Shown here piece after piece: positions 46,503 through 57,192 of a DNA stretch of 64,000 bases (positions within the stretch are counted from its first letter, which is position 1; the number at the start of each line of letters is the position of its first letter). The position numbers were made by a program, and so were the translations under genes. Location: positions 11,731,701 through 11,795,700 of the forward strand of contig JAVTVX010000004.1 in the NCBI GenBank assembly GCA_033439265.1, given 5' to 3'. The notes under the pieces were generated by a model that was not told the DNA's origin, did no database searches, and saw only the letters and a program-made list of their open reading frames with translations. The stretch is from Dillenia suffruticosa. Its lineage: Eukaryota > Streptophyta > Magnoliopsida > Dilleniales > Dilleniaceae.

Positions 46503-46849
46503 TGTTGGATTTAATCAACACATCATGTGCGTACGGAAACGTAGTAAAAAGATCAAAATTTTCAAGATAAATACCTCAACGTATAGGGTCTCCAAAATTT
46601 TGTCAAGTCACGAACTCCCTCGAACGCTCGGTCAGGATAGTAATCACATGATCGAACCACTATCGTAGTACCATGATGTGTCAAGTCTCAAGTCCGGTGA
46701 CAAAAATGATACGGAAAATTCCCTACTCGAAAATTTTCCAATCCCTCTTATTTTTTTCCTCTTTCTAGAGATATGTGCATATCTTCAAAACCATAGCCAT
46801 GCATTTCTCTTGGCAAATGTGCTTTCTCGGATGCGCAAAAAATGTAACA
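46503..46849 (-). repeat. 5' LTR of copia D2
   Basis: It begins (plus strand) TGTTGGATTTAATC next to the primer-binding site, as the D1 LTR does with TGTTAGATTATGG, and shares the CGTACGG/CGTAACGG block downstream. A likely end is AATGTAACA at 46,849, giving TG...CA ends and about 347 bp. The right edge is tentative because the partner LTR is not present. Confidence 0.5.
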
Positions 46850-47019
46850 TCTCCCGATGTTAATTCATACACTTTAACTATCATTAAGAGAGCGAGTTAC
46901 TATGGGAGTTATGGAGATAATAAGAGTTAACAGATTATCTCCGATCTCAATAATGTCTCTCAATGGGCATATGAACCAACAAATGATGAAATTCATCTAT
47001 AATATCCACACACGTGTGT

Positions 47020-47071
<52 letters not shown>

Positions 47072-48091
47072 ACTATCTATAATATACTCTTTATCAGGCA
47101 TGAAACTAAGATACAATTCATGTCACTTCTGATTTGTTTTCATACTCAACCAAAAATCCTAAGAGTTCTGCAACAGTACACTTGCTACAGAGCTGTTTAA
47201 GTACTATCAGAAAGACTCTTAAGGATGAAATTGTTGTTAAATCATGCCTAGTATGATTCTGTTAGCGTTGCTAACATCAAGAACATTCATGAAATTAGGC
47301 CCAAATATTAAGAATTTGTGGTGTAATTTTTCTTATATTCTTTACTTTTGATTGATGAGAACGAAAAGTGTTTTTGGTTACTGGGGCAATTCGGTGTCAT
47401 GCTCTTTATTCTTTCTGTATTGACAAATGGTTGTGCCTTGATTGCAAATAACTCTTTTGTAGAAATGTGTGTTTGGTGAGGCACAATTCACTAAATGATT
47501 TATGGATAATTTCCTTTTATATCTGCATTGCTGAAAAGAATTGAGAGTTCTCCCTTTTGGCACCTTGTACCAATCTTATGTGGCCATGCATGCAGTCATT
47601 GCAGTGGTGCTTCTGTGATGCCTGCAGATTTTGTAAGCTTAGTTATATCATGCATCAAGTATTACCTGAGTTGCTTTCTAATTCTTAGGTATATGACTGC
47701 ATTTTTACAGGATTGGACATGGTCAGTGGGATGCAATCCTTTGTCTATAACATATCAAGGCTCACATATTTCACACTTTCGTTCTGACACAATTGCAAGA
47801 AGCTATATCATTACAACCCTTGAGGAGTCGATACCTCAAGTCATTTCGGCCTTTCATGTCTTGGTCATGGAACATACATGTATCCTTGCTGCATATTATT
47901 TGCTGAAGCATTATCCTCTCCTTTTTCCTATATTTTTTAGTTTGCACTAGGTGTAAAATATTAGGAATTGTCGTGATTGAGTAGTCTTGTGTTTCGGACA
48001 TAAAATGATGATTATAAATGCAATGCTCACTAATTTTCTGGCCGTATGGGTAACGATGGTTTTGTCCATATGCCATTTGTCCATCTTTCAG
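46850..48091. other. Low-copy DNA without a supported gene
   Basis: No retroelement motif is seen. A plus-strand open frame at 47,528-47,950 has a possible exon end at GATTTT|GTAAGC near 47,632, but no recognisable protein and no supporting splice partner. It may belong to the gene whose exons follow at 48,092-48,400. Confidence 0.4.
47014..47068. repeat. (GT)n microsatellite
   Basis: An almost uninterrupted run of about 27 GT dinucleotides, preceded by CACACACGT. A simple sequence repeat, likely polymorphic. Confidence 0.95.
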
Positions 48092-48400
48092 CGGATGTCT
48101 GAATGTGCCTGATTGAACTTAAATAAACTAGCCGAACATACCTTTAAGTTCTTCCTGTCCCTGGAGCGTGAGCTTGTGAACAAGTATAATTATGTTGTTG
48201 GCCTATGCAGAAGAGTAAGTGCCTCTGTCTGTTTCCATCGAATGACAAAGCTTCTACTTGTTTTGTAATTTTTGTAAAACTCATGCATATTCATAGTTAT
48301 ATTCTATCATCTCTTTCAGGTTTCAACTGTTAGTGGTGAACTGCGTTATGTTGATGCTATGAGATTGTTGTCTACTCTAGAGGAGGCGACCAAAGAGTGA
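48092..48400 (+). pseudogene. Two-exon relic of an unrecognised host gene
   Basis: Two plus-strand exons are joined by a 105-bp intron with consensus ends. Exon 1 (48,092-48,214) follows TTTCAG and ends before GTAAGT; it encodes LNKLAEHTFKFFLSLERELV and KYNYVVGLCRR. Exon 2 (48,320-48,400) follows CTTTCAG and encodes VSTVSGELRYVDAMRLLSTL then EEATKE and a TGA. Both junctions are in phase 0. Exon 1 has an in-frame TGA at 48,110-48,112, so the gene looks inactivated, unless that TGA lies in an intron. The protein family is not recognised. If the final TGA is the true end, this is the C-terminus of a longer protein. Confidence 0.5.
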
Positions 48401-48665
48401 AATCTCCATCCTCATCTTTTTTTTTTGAGGGGGGGGGGGGTGGCTAAGTTCTTTTGGCAGCTTTGTTTTCACATCCATTGAGAGTCATAACTATGATTCT
48501 GTAAAAAATGCATCAAACTGATGGTATAATAGTGTGTAGGTGTATGGGAGTCTAGTGCAGTGAAAAAGTCTTGCTTTGGACTTGTATCTTCTAGGTTATG
48601 AACCAGATTCTTTTCAGAAATTTCACTCATGTTTGGTAATTCATTGGCGGATTTCAAACTACTTC

Positions 48666-49148
48666 TTTACGATCCATTTGAATGGAGGGTTTTGGTGGAA
48701 ATGGAAGGGAAAGGGAGAGTTTTGAAAAAACCCACTTATGTTTGACAAAACAATTAAATAGAGGAAAAGGTTTTGGAGGGTTTCTATAAAACGCTCCAAA
48801 CCCAATTTTTTAGTTCCAAGAAATTAGTGGGTTTTGGAGATGAGAGATTTCTTTTTAAAATTATAATTTTAAATTTATTTTTATGTTCTATATTTTAAAA
48901 TTTTAATAAAAAGCAAAAATAATAAAATAATAAATTTATACACTTTTTTGAATATATTCCATCTCTTTCCCTCGTTTACTCAAATGTGGTTTGTTATTTT
49001 ACTTCCCTTTCCCTCCCTTTCCCATCACATATTTTGTTGTCCTTCTCCATTTCCCATTACATATTTTGTTATCAAATGTGATTTTTAATTTTATCTCCAT
49101 TCCCTTCCCTTTCCTATCTTTTACTTTCCTTTACCTCCCTTTCTGAAG
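48666..49148. mobile_element. MITE-like element with purine/pyrimidine-rich inverted ends
   Basis: The left part is rich in GGAAGGGAAAGGGAG and the right part in the complementary CTTCCCTTTCCCTCCCTTTC. In between is an AT-rich core (TAAAATTTTAATAAAAAGC). Both arms contain the related words AATGTGGTTTG / ATGTTTGACAAAA in inverted arrangement. Such long imperfect inverted arms around an AT core suggest a non-autonomous DNA element. Ends are not exact and no target duplication was identified. Confidence 0.5.
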
Positions 49149-49155
49149 GAATTAA

Positions 49156-49579
49156 TGCCCACGTGGAGCATCTTTCGATGTTTGGAAAATGAAAATTTTC
49201 CCACTTTCCAAAATTCACAAATGGTAACTGATGGATTTGAATTACCTACCATATGTGGTGACGGAAGATATGCAAACTAGGGCAAACCCTAGGGAAGATC
49301 ACAATTTACACAAAAAAATTGTGAAGAGACACAATTGAGAGAGGGAGAAAATTCTGTGAAGAGAATTTGTATCACCGGATTTCGATTGCGGTGTTGTGGC
49401 GCTGCAGTGATAGCTCAAGTTTCGTGGTTATCATCCTAACGGTGAGATCGTTTGATCGAGATTCGTGGTTTCCTGGATATTTTGTGATCTACTCTTGAGG
49501 TATGCCTAAAAACCCTAATAGTTTATGATTCTGAAAATTTTGCACGCTTCTGCATGTATATGTGCATATAAAACTAACA
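49156..49579 (+). repeat. Solo LTR of a D-like copia element
   Basis: It begins ATTAATGCCCACGTGGAGCA and ends AAACTAACA. The minus-strand LTR of D1 begins ATTAATGCCCACGTGGGGCA and ends ATCTAACA, and both contain TATGATTCTGAAAA about 55 bp before the end. There is no internal sequence, so it is a solo LTR in plus orientation. A clear target-site duplication was not found. Confidence 0.55.
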
Positions 49580-49647
49580 CTTTTCTATGAGATTGCCAAA
49601 CACACTGTTAGACAAGTATCACGCACGTGTCTTTGACTATTTGTTGA

Positions 49648-49828
49648 GTGTACACTACCACAAAATGGTTTTTCAACGACAGATTTTTTCCGTCGCTGAT
49701 ATAGTTACGTCTCTAAATCAGCAACGGATTTGATCCGTCGCTAAAATCAGCAACGGATTTAGTGACGGAAAATTTCCGTCGCTGATATTAGCGACGGAAA
49801 AAAATTCATCGCTAAAAAAAAAGCCTTC
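49648..49828. mobile_element. CACTA-type non-autonomous fragment with GACGGA motifs
   Basis: The left end CACTACCACAAAATGG resembles a CACTA terminus. The body is built from alternating inverted words such as CCGTCGCTGATA and TTAGCGACGGAAA (49,685-49,805), the same family signature as the insert at 15,846-16,795. The right terminus is missing, apparently because a SINE-like sequence follows at 49,829. Confidence 0.6.
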
Positions 49829-49982
49829 ACTCAACCCGCCTAGCGGCCCCCTTAATTCTTGAAAATCTGTGTCCAGTGCATCTCGAACCCGGGAACAAAG
49901 ACACCTCCCTGAACACCACAACCACCAAATCACGAGTTAGAGAAAGGGATTGTTAGCACTAGGCTATCCCCTTGGAGACATT
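49829..49982 (-). mobile_element. tRNA-derived SINE-like sequence
   Basis: On the minus strand GGATAGCCTAGTGCTAA near 49,965 resembles a Pol III A box, and GGGTTCGAGATGC near 49,892 resembles a B box, about 60 bp apart as in tRNA-derived promoters. The sequence then ends, after a GC-richer segment, in a run of nine T at about 49,820-49,828. A short poly-T tail is typical of Au-type plant SINEs. The length (about 150 bp) fits. A target duplication is not evident. Confidence 0.5.
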
Positions 49983-51171
49983 GATTGATTGAGGTTTTTG
50001 GCATCTCTTGTTTTTCCTAGTTGATTCTCTAGGGCTTCTCTCCCTACTGTCTGTAGTTTTGCCTGCTCATTTTGTCTTCTAATCTTTCTTTCACATTGTT
50101 AATTTCATTAGAAGTTGATTTTGCTTTCATGATTGTTTTGGATGCTTGTACACCTAGTAGAGGTGCTTTGCTTGACTAGTTTTGATCAAAGATAATTAGT
50201 TAGTGAATTAAGTTTATTGACATGCATAACCAGTCTCATTACTGGATCAGTTTGTGTTAACATGCCATCATTAAACACACACTGATTATGATGCATATTT
50301 TAACTACAATATTTTAATCAATCCTGACATCTCATGTAGTATAACCAGTTCGGTTATCCAAGTTTCATCTGACTGCTTTCAAATCAAGCATGCATGTCTT
50401 CTGACTGGTTATCCATCGTGCTAATGGGAAACAGGATCTCTCGTGTAGTTATGATGCTTTATTATAGATAATTTTAGTTGCCTTCATGATCCATATTACT
50501 AAATCATCTTATAGCTTCAAAACTGTTGATTTCCAATAGCTTGGACTCGGTGATCATCACATAATTATCCTTCTACAGACTCATATTGGTCGGTGGCTTT
50601 GGGGCCACCTACTAGTCATTTGCATGTTGGATGACCATTTGTATTTATGATGATCTTAAAGAGAGCAAGACAAGAGAGTTGCACAACTTGTCAAACAATT
50701 TGTCTATTGTAGAGTCTTTTCTTCTGTTGAACCACAGCAATTTACTTAATTTTTTTGAGAAATATACGGAATCCATAATAATAATAATAGTACCTACAAG
50801 AAAGAAGATGTGAATTTTCCTTTTTTTTTTTTTTTAGAACTTTTCTACGACTGTTCTTGGTACATTGGTCTCACATGTGACTAATGTAACAAGAGTAATA
50901 GAATTAACGTCTCTGAATAATGGGTCAAATAGATATTCTGATGGATATCTTACTTGGTATAGAATATGAGATAAAGGCTTTAACATGATCTATGAAAAAA
51001 GTAGAAACTCTTCTTAAAACTCAGCAACAACTTAGTTAATTGCAATTTGTGGGCTGGTCTTATCTGTGTTCAGGACTAATACCATTCTGTGTTTAAAATT
51101 CTTATAACAATATCCTAGTTGGTTTTTATTATTTCATATGACACAGAGGTTTGATTCCCATTTCCTTTCAG
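49983..51171. other. Low-copy DNA without a supported gene
   Basis: AT-rich, with only short open frames that show no recognisable motif. It may be intron or former gene space upstream of the exon at 51,172; no conserved P-type ATPase motif such as the GDGxND region was found here. Confidence 0.4.
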
Positions 51172-51252
51172 CTGCTTGATGCTTTGGAGTTGAGCAGACT
51201 TACGATGAAGACTATAAAGCAAAATCTTTGGCAGGCTTTTGCATACAACATT
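51172..51252 (+). pseudogene. Orphan exon of a PAA1/HMA6-like copper P1B-ATPase
   Basis: An 81-bp open exon between TTTCAG and GTAAGT encodes DALELSRLTMKTIKQNLW followed by QAFAYNI. From memory, this matches the segment of plant chloroplast copper-transporting ATPases just after the hinge region and entering the next membrane helix (ALELSR-TMKT-KQNLWWA(F/Y)(G/A)YN in the PAA1 branch). That branch moves Cu+ across the chloroplast envelope. A Gln replaces the second Trp of the WW pair. No neighbouring exon (upstream GDGxND or downstream GIPIAAG-type segment) is seen within the window, so this is probably a gene fragment, although a gene with very long introns interrupted by element D1 cannot be excluded. 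Confidence 0.6.
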
Positions 51253-52494
51253 GTAAGTCTTTTCTTTTTCATCCTGTTAGGATGCTGTATTTTCAATGTA
51301 GAAGTCATTCCTAGGGGTGCCGTTACAACAATGCAGCCTTTGCATATTACGACATGATGAAATATTGAGCTAAGTAATAGAAAGGCATTGGCTGGCTAGA
51401 GAGTTAGTTGGGGATAGGCTATGTTTAGTTACAGGAGATATTTATAAATCTTATGAATGTGTGAAATCTTCTAATAGTCTGGGTCTCTCATTTTATCAGT
51501 AATTTCTGTCTGATCTCTCTGCAGTCAGGAGCTGGCAGTTCATCTTAGAGAATTGAGTTGCTAAATAGTTTTACAATCGATTTGGAACTGAAAAAGGGCG
51601 AGGAGATTGCATGTTAAATTGGAAGAGAGTGAGTAAAGAGTAGAAACAGAAAGTTTATATTACCATAGCAAAACCAAGACTAAATCACTTGTGAACCTCA
51701 CATTCTACATTAGGCATACGAAAAGGTGCAATAGAATTCAATGGGTGAATGCCATCCTTTTTGCAGGATGGAAATTGTCAATTAAAAAAAGACTTGACCA
51801 ATCTAGTATATCAATGTCTCCTGAAATATGGTCATAAATCCAGTGTACCCATAAACTTAATTTTGCACAGACTGCATGCTAAAGTCTTTAATTTTGTACA
51901 ATCTTCACCTCTGCTAGCAAAATTTTGGAGGAGGAGGAGATGTGATACCTCTTCTCCATTGATCTGGTCCAAGTGTGCTGCCAAATGAGAAATTTGATTA
52001 AGGTCCTTGATGACATGGAATAATAAGCTGTTCAACCAAAAGATGTTATTTTGCATTGGGGCTAAATTTGCCATGTTGGCAGCCATGGTGCTGTGAATTA
52101 AAGGAGAAAATGGGTCTCCGTGCTGGAGTTACTTCCTTGTTCTCAAACAACTATTAGCATTATTCCTTTTGTTGGCTGAATGTAATGGGCAGTTGAAATC
52201 TGTTACATTGGCAAATCTAGGTCGATAGCTAAACTTGGATTCTGGGATTCAATATGATTTTGATCAATGAATTTGACCTGCCGTATTCAAAAGAAATAGT
52301 AGTTAAGAAAGAATAATAAATTTTAGTTCCATTATTGAAGATAATGTTGCCTCACGAAAATGATAATGTTTTGTCTTGAAAACCCATTTCACTATTGTAG
52401 ATACCACTACCAAGGAAAGAGTCAATTTATGTAAAGGTCTCTCCTTATAGAAACCGAAACTTCTCAGGTTGGCTCGAGCGCCTATATGCACTTT
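51253..52494. other. Low-copy DNA with an unassigned minus-strand open frame
   Basis: No repeat with a partner in the window is seen. On the minus strand an 84-residue open frame at 51,832-52,086 (with NNIFWLNSLLFHVIKDLNQ and SHLLLLQNFASRGEDCTKLK) has plausible protein-like composition, but no family is recognised and no splice or promoter signals support it. Confidence 0.35.
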
Positions 52495-52499
52495 TGTTA
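52495..52499. other. Target-site duplication of element D1, left copy
   Basis: TGTTA directly precedes the LTR of D1 and recurs immediately after its other end at 62,282-62,286. Confidence 0.6.
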
Positions 52500-52915
52500 T
52501 GTTAGATTATGGTAACTCAATCACGTAACGGAAGCAATAATTAAAATTTTTCAGAATTATAAAATATTAAGTTTACGGTATACCTTAATCGGTGATTCGA
52601 ATAATTTCGGAAACCGCAAACTTTGAATTGGAGCAACTCGCAGTCGCGATGATAGTTACGTAAGACGAACTATTAACACGATACCACAACGTTTCAACTC
52701 TTACCCGGTAATTTTTGCATTGATCGGAATTGACCTCTCGTGATGTTGATCTCTTTTAATGTTCATAACCATTAAAAAAATAAAATCATGTTCTCCTTTT
52801 TTTTTTATGAATCATAACACCCGTAGGAGTTATTTTGGAGAGTGAAATTAGGGGAGAGTGGGGTAATTGGTAACTACCCATTACCCCATTTATTTTTAAA
52901 TTTCATAACTTAATA
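52500..52915 (-). repeat. 3' LTR of D1
   Basis: It runs from TGTTAGATTATGG (plus strand, the LTR end) to CATAACTTAATA, and is a direct repeat of 61,837-62,281. It lacks a stretch of about 16 bp (TGCCCACGTGGGGCAA on the minus strand) near the LTR start and a 10-bp duplication (GAGGAGAGTG-like) present in the other LTR. Confidence 0.85.
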
Positions 52916-52931
52916 TCTCCCACTTGCACAC
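52916..52931 (-). other. Polypurine tract of D1
   Basis: On the minus strand GCAAGTGGGAGA directly abuts the LTR start TATTAA. The AAGTGGGAGA form is the common copia plus-strand primer. Confidence 0.75.
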
Positions 52932-54085
52932 GAAGGCATTTTATTTCCGTCATAAGATCACAACTCATGCGATCCACCATATCACCCTACAGGGTTTTCA
53001 TACAGGGTTGGATATCGTGCGACTAGCGAGTACACCTGCAAACAAAAACTCCTCGACACACCTGTTAGGATGATCGAGTAGTCACCGTTAATATCTTAAG
53101 AAAGCTCGCTGTACCCCAGATCCAAGACTAATTACATTCATCGAGTTACTTTCCTCACCGAAAGTAATCTCCAGATATCACTCGACTATGTATTCACTAT
53201 TATGTTCAAATCCCTACATGGATGAACATAAAAGACCGGTCGGTGAATACAACATAACAATGCAATGTCAATTGGTCTTCCTTTTCCCAAACTCGAATCT
53301 ATCGATCTCAATTCAGCTGCTTTCCTAGACCTGTCCCTCAGACCTCAATTTATCTTCCGGGCCATTGGTAAACAGACTAAAATAGCAAACACTGAATCAT
53401 GATCTCAAGAGACAGCCGAAAGTAATAAGGGCACAAGAGATCCCACCCAATGGATCTCGAATCTCACACAGTGGGGCTTGGGGATAAGTTTTAAATTATT
53501 GTCTCAAGTAATATAGCTCCCACTATCCCAAGTCGTCTTTTCACACGTGGTATGAAAACATGTGCCACAGTGTTACTCCCCCATCTCTCAGAAGGGCATA
53601 TGTCAGATTTCTCTAACACTGTACAGGTACGGGGACACAGTCTACACATAAAACTTTACCTAAAGATCTCAGAAAGAGTATCTATGAGACAATATCACAA
53701 ATTACAGGTGATATCCGAGATCTCAAATCTGGCTTCTCACAGACAACATGAATGTGGGTACTTCCATGTCGGTCATATCGCATATGACCTCATCCTGAAC
53801 ACGTATCAGGGCGACTTGTGTTCTAGTAGGGCCACTCTCAAAACCTCTTACAGCTAGAAACCTCTCATCCCCGCTCACTCAGAGCCGGAGGTAGTCACTC
53901 GTGTGAGAGAGTCGACCTTGCTTGCCCGACATATCTATTATCACAAACATAACATATATATGATAATTAAAAGTAAGTGCATTAATGAAAAATATAATAC
54001 AAAAGTGACTGAATAATACACTATAATCATATATATATAAAATCAATAAGCATCAACGTCATCATTAAGTACAAACTGAGAAATG
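52932..54085 (-). other. D1 3' noncoding region
   Basis: A 1.15-kb stretch between the end of pol and the purine tract. It has no conserved coding signal on the element strand. A plus-strand open frame at 53,552-53,857 is antisense to the element, with no recognised motif. Confidence 0.5.
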
Positions 54086-56173
54086 TCAGTAGATATTCAA
54101 ACCCAATGACTCTTTATGCCCTAAAAAAGAGTCTCTAGTTATGGGTTTGGTGAAGGGGATGCTGTGTGTTGAAATGTACTTGACGGTCACTTCACCCTTC
54201 TCGATGATGTCTCTAACATAATGGTATCTAGTGTCGATGTGTTTAGTGCTACTATGAAACTTAGGGTCTCGAGTGTAAGCGATAGCGGCCTGATTATCAC
54301 AATAAATCATTACAGGTCTCCCACTATCCGCTACAATCCCTAAGTCATTCAGTAGTCTCCGGAGCCAAACACTCTCCTGAACTGCAACTGAGCACGCCAC
54401 AAACTCAGCCTCTATCGTAGATAGAGCAACACAGGTTTGCTTCTTACTGCTCCAAGAGATAGCTCCGCCATTGAGCAAGAAAGCAAAACCTGATGTCGAT
54501 TTGCGTTTATCCAAATCACCTCCCCAGTCGGCGTCCGAATAGCCCACAAGGCGCAAATCGCCTCCTCCGTAACTCAAGGAGAAGTTTGCAGTTCCTTTTA
54601 GATATCGGAAAATCCTTTTCACTGCTCTCCAGTGACCCCTTCCAGGATTTGCCTGATATCTGCTCACCAAACCAACTGCATAACAAATGTCCGGTCTAGT
54701 ACACAACATTGCATGCATCAAACTTCCCACTGCACTGGAATAAGGTACTTTACTCATTTCCCTTACTTCTTCCTGAGTTTTCGGACACATGTCCAGGCTC
54801 AGGCCTTCACCTTTGGCGATCAGAGTATCTATGGGATTACAATCATTGATCCCAAAACGCTCGAGAATTTTCTTAATGTAGGTCTCTTGTGAAAGAGCCA
54901 ACATCTTTCTCGAGCGATCCCTCTGGATCTTAACTCCAAGGATGAACTCAGCTTCACCCATGTCTTTCATGTCGAAACTGGATGACAACCATGCTTTAAT
55001 AGTCATTAAATACTAAATGTCATTCCCGGCCAACATTATGTCATCCACATACAACGACAGGATCACAAAAGAGTTATCAGACCGTATCAGATAGACACAA
55101 TGATCCTCCTCGACCATTGTAAAACTGTAAGATATCACCTCCTCGTGAAATCTTAGGTACCACTGCCTGGATGATTGTTTGAGACCGTATATCGACTTCC
55201 AAAGTCGACAGACCTTGTCCTCTTGACCTACCAGAACAAAACCAGGGGACTGTTCCATGTAGATCTCCTCATCCAAGCTCCCATTAAGAAAAGCGGTCTT
55301 AACGTCCATCTGGTGTAACTCAAGATCCATACTAGCGACAATCGCCAAAAGTAAACGGATCGAAATAAATTTAAGTACTGGAGAGAAAGTCTCCTCGTAG
55401 TCAATACCCTTGGTCTGCGTGTAACCCTTGACTACCAGACGGGCCTTGTACCTCTCAATCGATCCGTCGGCCTTTCTTTTAATTTTGAAAACCCACTTGT
55501 TTCCAATGGCCTTTCTTTCCTCAGGTAAGTCAACTAGCTCCCAGACTTCGTTGACTCTCATTGATTCCATTTCCTCATGCATGGCCTGTAACCATTGGTC
55601 CTTTGCTGAACCCTCGAGAGCCTCCTGTGCAGTCCTCGGCTCTTCATCGTTCTCAGGAGTCACAATGAGAATCTCATCCTCAATTGGGAAACAGCGACGT
55701 GGCACTTGTCCCCGACTACTCCTTCGAGGAGAGAGAGGTCCCACACCTTCAGATGGATTGCTCCCACTAAGATCAAGATCCATATTCGGCTCTTGAATCT
55801 CGTCACTGGGTTCGGCGGAGCCACTAGGCTCATCCATCTCGTAAAAGGTGAGATCTCGATCGATTTCTCCTCTTTTAGGGAAGTCACTCTCGAGAAATGT
55901 AATATCACGAGACTCTATCTCAGTGACAACACCGTCCGTATGTTCTCCTAGGAACACATATCCTTTGGATTGTTCAGAGTATCTAACAAAGATACACTTC
56001 TTTCCTCGCGGGCTTAACTTGTCGTACTGGTGCGAGGAATCACGAACATACGCAGCGCAACCCCATGGTCTTAAGTGGCTAAGGTCAGGCTGTCTCCCTG
56101 TCCAAAGCTCGTATGGGGTGCTGACTACAGACTTTGTCGGAACGCGGTTGAGAACATAGGCCATAGTTAACAA
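54086..56173 (-). pseudogene. D1 reverse transcriptase and RNase H
   Basis: The frame is continuous over 2.1 kb except for one TAG at 55,013-55,015. From the integrase C-terminus (LRPWGCAAYVRDSSHQYDKL, IFVRYSEQSKGYVFLG) it passes through a linker to RT: VWELVDLPEERKAIGNKWVF near 55,530, RYKARLVVKGYTQTKGIDYE, LHQMDVKTAFLNGSLDEEIY near 55,310, LWKSIYGLKQSSRQWYLRF and the intact catalytic box LYVDDIMLAGND near 55,040. After the TAG come KDMGEAEFILGVKIQRDRS and RNase H with GYSDADWGGDLDKRKSTSGF near 54,530 (catalytic Asp region), STIEAEFVACS near 54,410 and YCDNQAAIAYTRD near 54,290. All visible catalytic residues are kept. Confidence 0.9.
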
Positions 56174-56690
56174 CGCATCCCCCCAATGGGAGATAGGTAA
56201 GTTGGCCTATGCCATCATCGACCTCACCATCTCCAACAGAGTCCTATTCCTTCTCTCGGCTACTCCGTTCTGTTGAGGAGTAGCAAGAATAGTTAATTGT
56301 CTCGTAATACCTCTATCAGAATAGAGCTCTTTGAATTGCTTAGACAGATACTCGCGCCCCCGATCGGTTCTGAGAGTTTTCACCCTTAAGTCTAACTGAT
56401 TTTTAACCTCACTGATAAACCTCCTGAAGCATTCTAGTGCCTCAGACTTGTGCGAGATCAGGTAGACGTAACCGAAATGCGTGTAATCGTCTATAAACGT
56501 AATAAAATACGTGGCTCCATTTCGGGCTCTCACATTCATGGGTCCGCAAATATCGGAATGAACCAATTGCAATGGAATCCCAGCTTTCATTGCTTTCCTA
56601 AATGGTTTTCTAGTAGCTTTGCCCGCAAGGCAAAACTCACATACGGGCAACTGGACCTTGGTTAGCGGGCCCAACAAGCCATTGGTAGCT
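56174..56690 (-). pseudogene. D1 integrase
   Basis: Open frame at 56,207-56,677 with LPVCEFCLAGKATRKPF (end of the zinc-binding domain), LVHSDICGPMNVRARNGATY (first catalytic Asp), FIDDYTHFGYVYLISHKSEA, VKTLRTDRGREYLSKQFKE (second Asp) and TPQQNGVAERRNRTLLEMVR (catalytic Glu), so the DDE triad is complete. A TAG at 56,207-56,209 interrupts the frame just after RSMMA; the same frame then continues into 56,173. A frameshift near 56,680 separates it from the HHCC start. Confidence 0.9.
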
Positions 56691-57192
56691 ACCGGGCCTC
56701 CTCTCTTGCCCTATGTGGCCAAGCCTACTATGCCATACATTCACATCATCCACTATACTATCTGATGCAAAAGCAATAGTAGAAGAAAAATAAATCTCAT
56801 AATGTGAAATCATATCCAGTACATAAAGTCCCTCATGGACCAAACCGGAACAAATTAAAGAACTGTCATAAGTAATGGAAACTCTAGAGTTTCCCAACAA
56901 CACTGAATATCCTAACAAATCCAAATATCGGACAGATACTAGATTCCGCCTAATTTCATGAGCATACAAAACATCATGAAGATATAAGACTTGGTCACTT
57001 CGTAGCAATACCAATCCCTTTCACTTCCACGAATGCTCCATTCCCCACGTACAGCCTCCTCGCCTGGGGACTTAAACGGCGGAACTCCACGTATGCGCTC
57101 CTGTCTCGAGCTACATGGTCCGTGGCTCCTGAGTCTACAATCCACAAAGGAGAAGAGTTAATGAGCATCACACTAGATGACACGTAACTCAA
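56637..57192 (-). pseudogene. D1 protease and pre-integrase
   Basis: Minus-strand frames with the protease active site LWIVDSGATDHVARDRS near 57,145 (DSGA intact), YVGNGAFVEVKGIGIA, then a frameshift near 57,005 into LYLHDVLYAHEIRRNLVSVR and GYSVLLGNSRVSI, ending in VNVWHSRLGHIGQER near 56,730, the start of the integrase HHCC domain. Two frameshifts (near 57,005 and 56,680) break it. Confidence 0.85.

Noticed and set aside
47528-47950. Possible gene encoding a 140-residue Cys/His-containing protein
   Set aside because: No recognised family, no conserved spacing of Cys/His, and the frame runs through a likely splice donor. Kept only as low-copy DNA.
53552-53857. 101-codon plus-strand frame in the D1 3' region
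   Set aside because: Antisense to the element, no motif, no partner copy in D2 for comparison.
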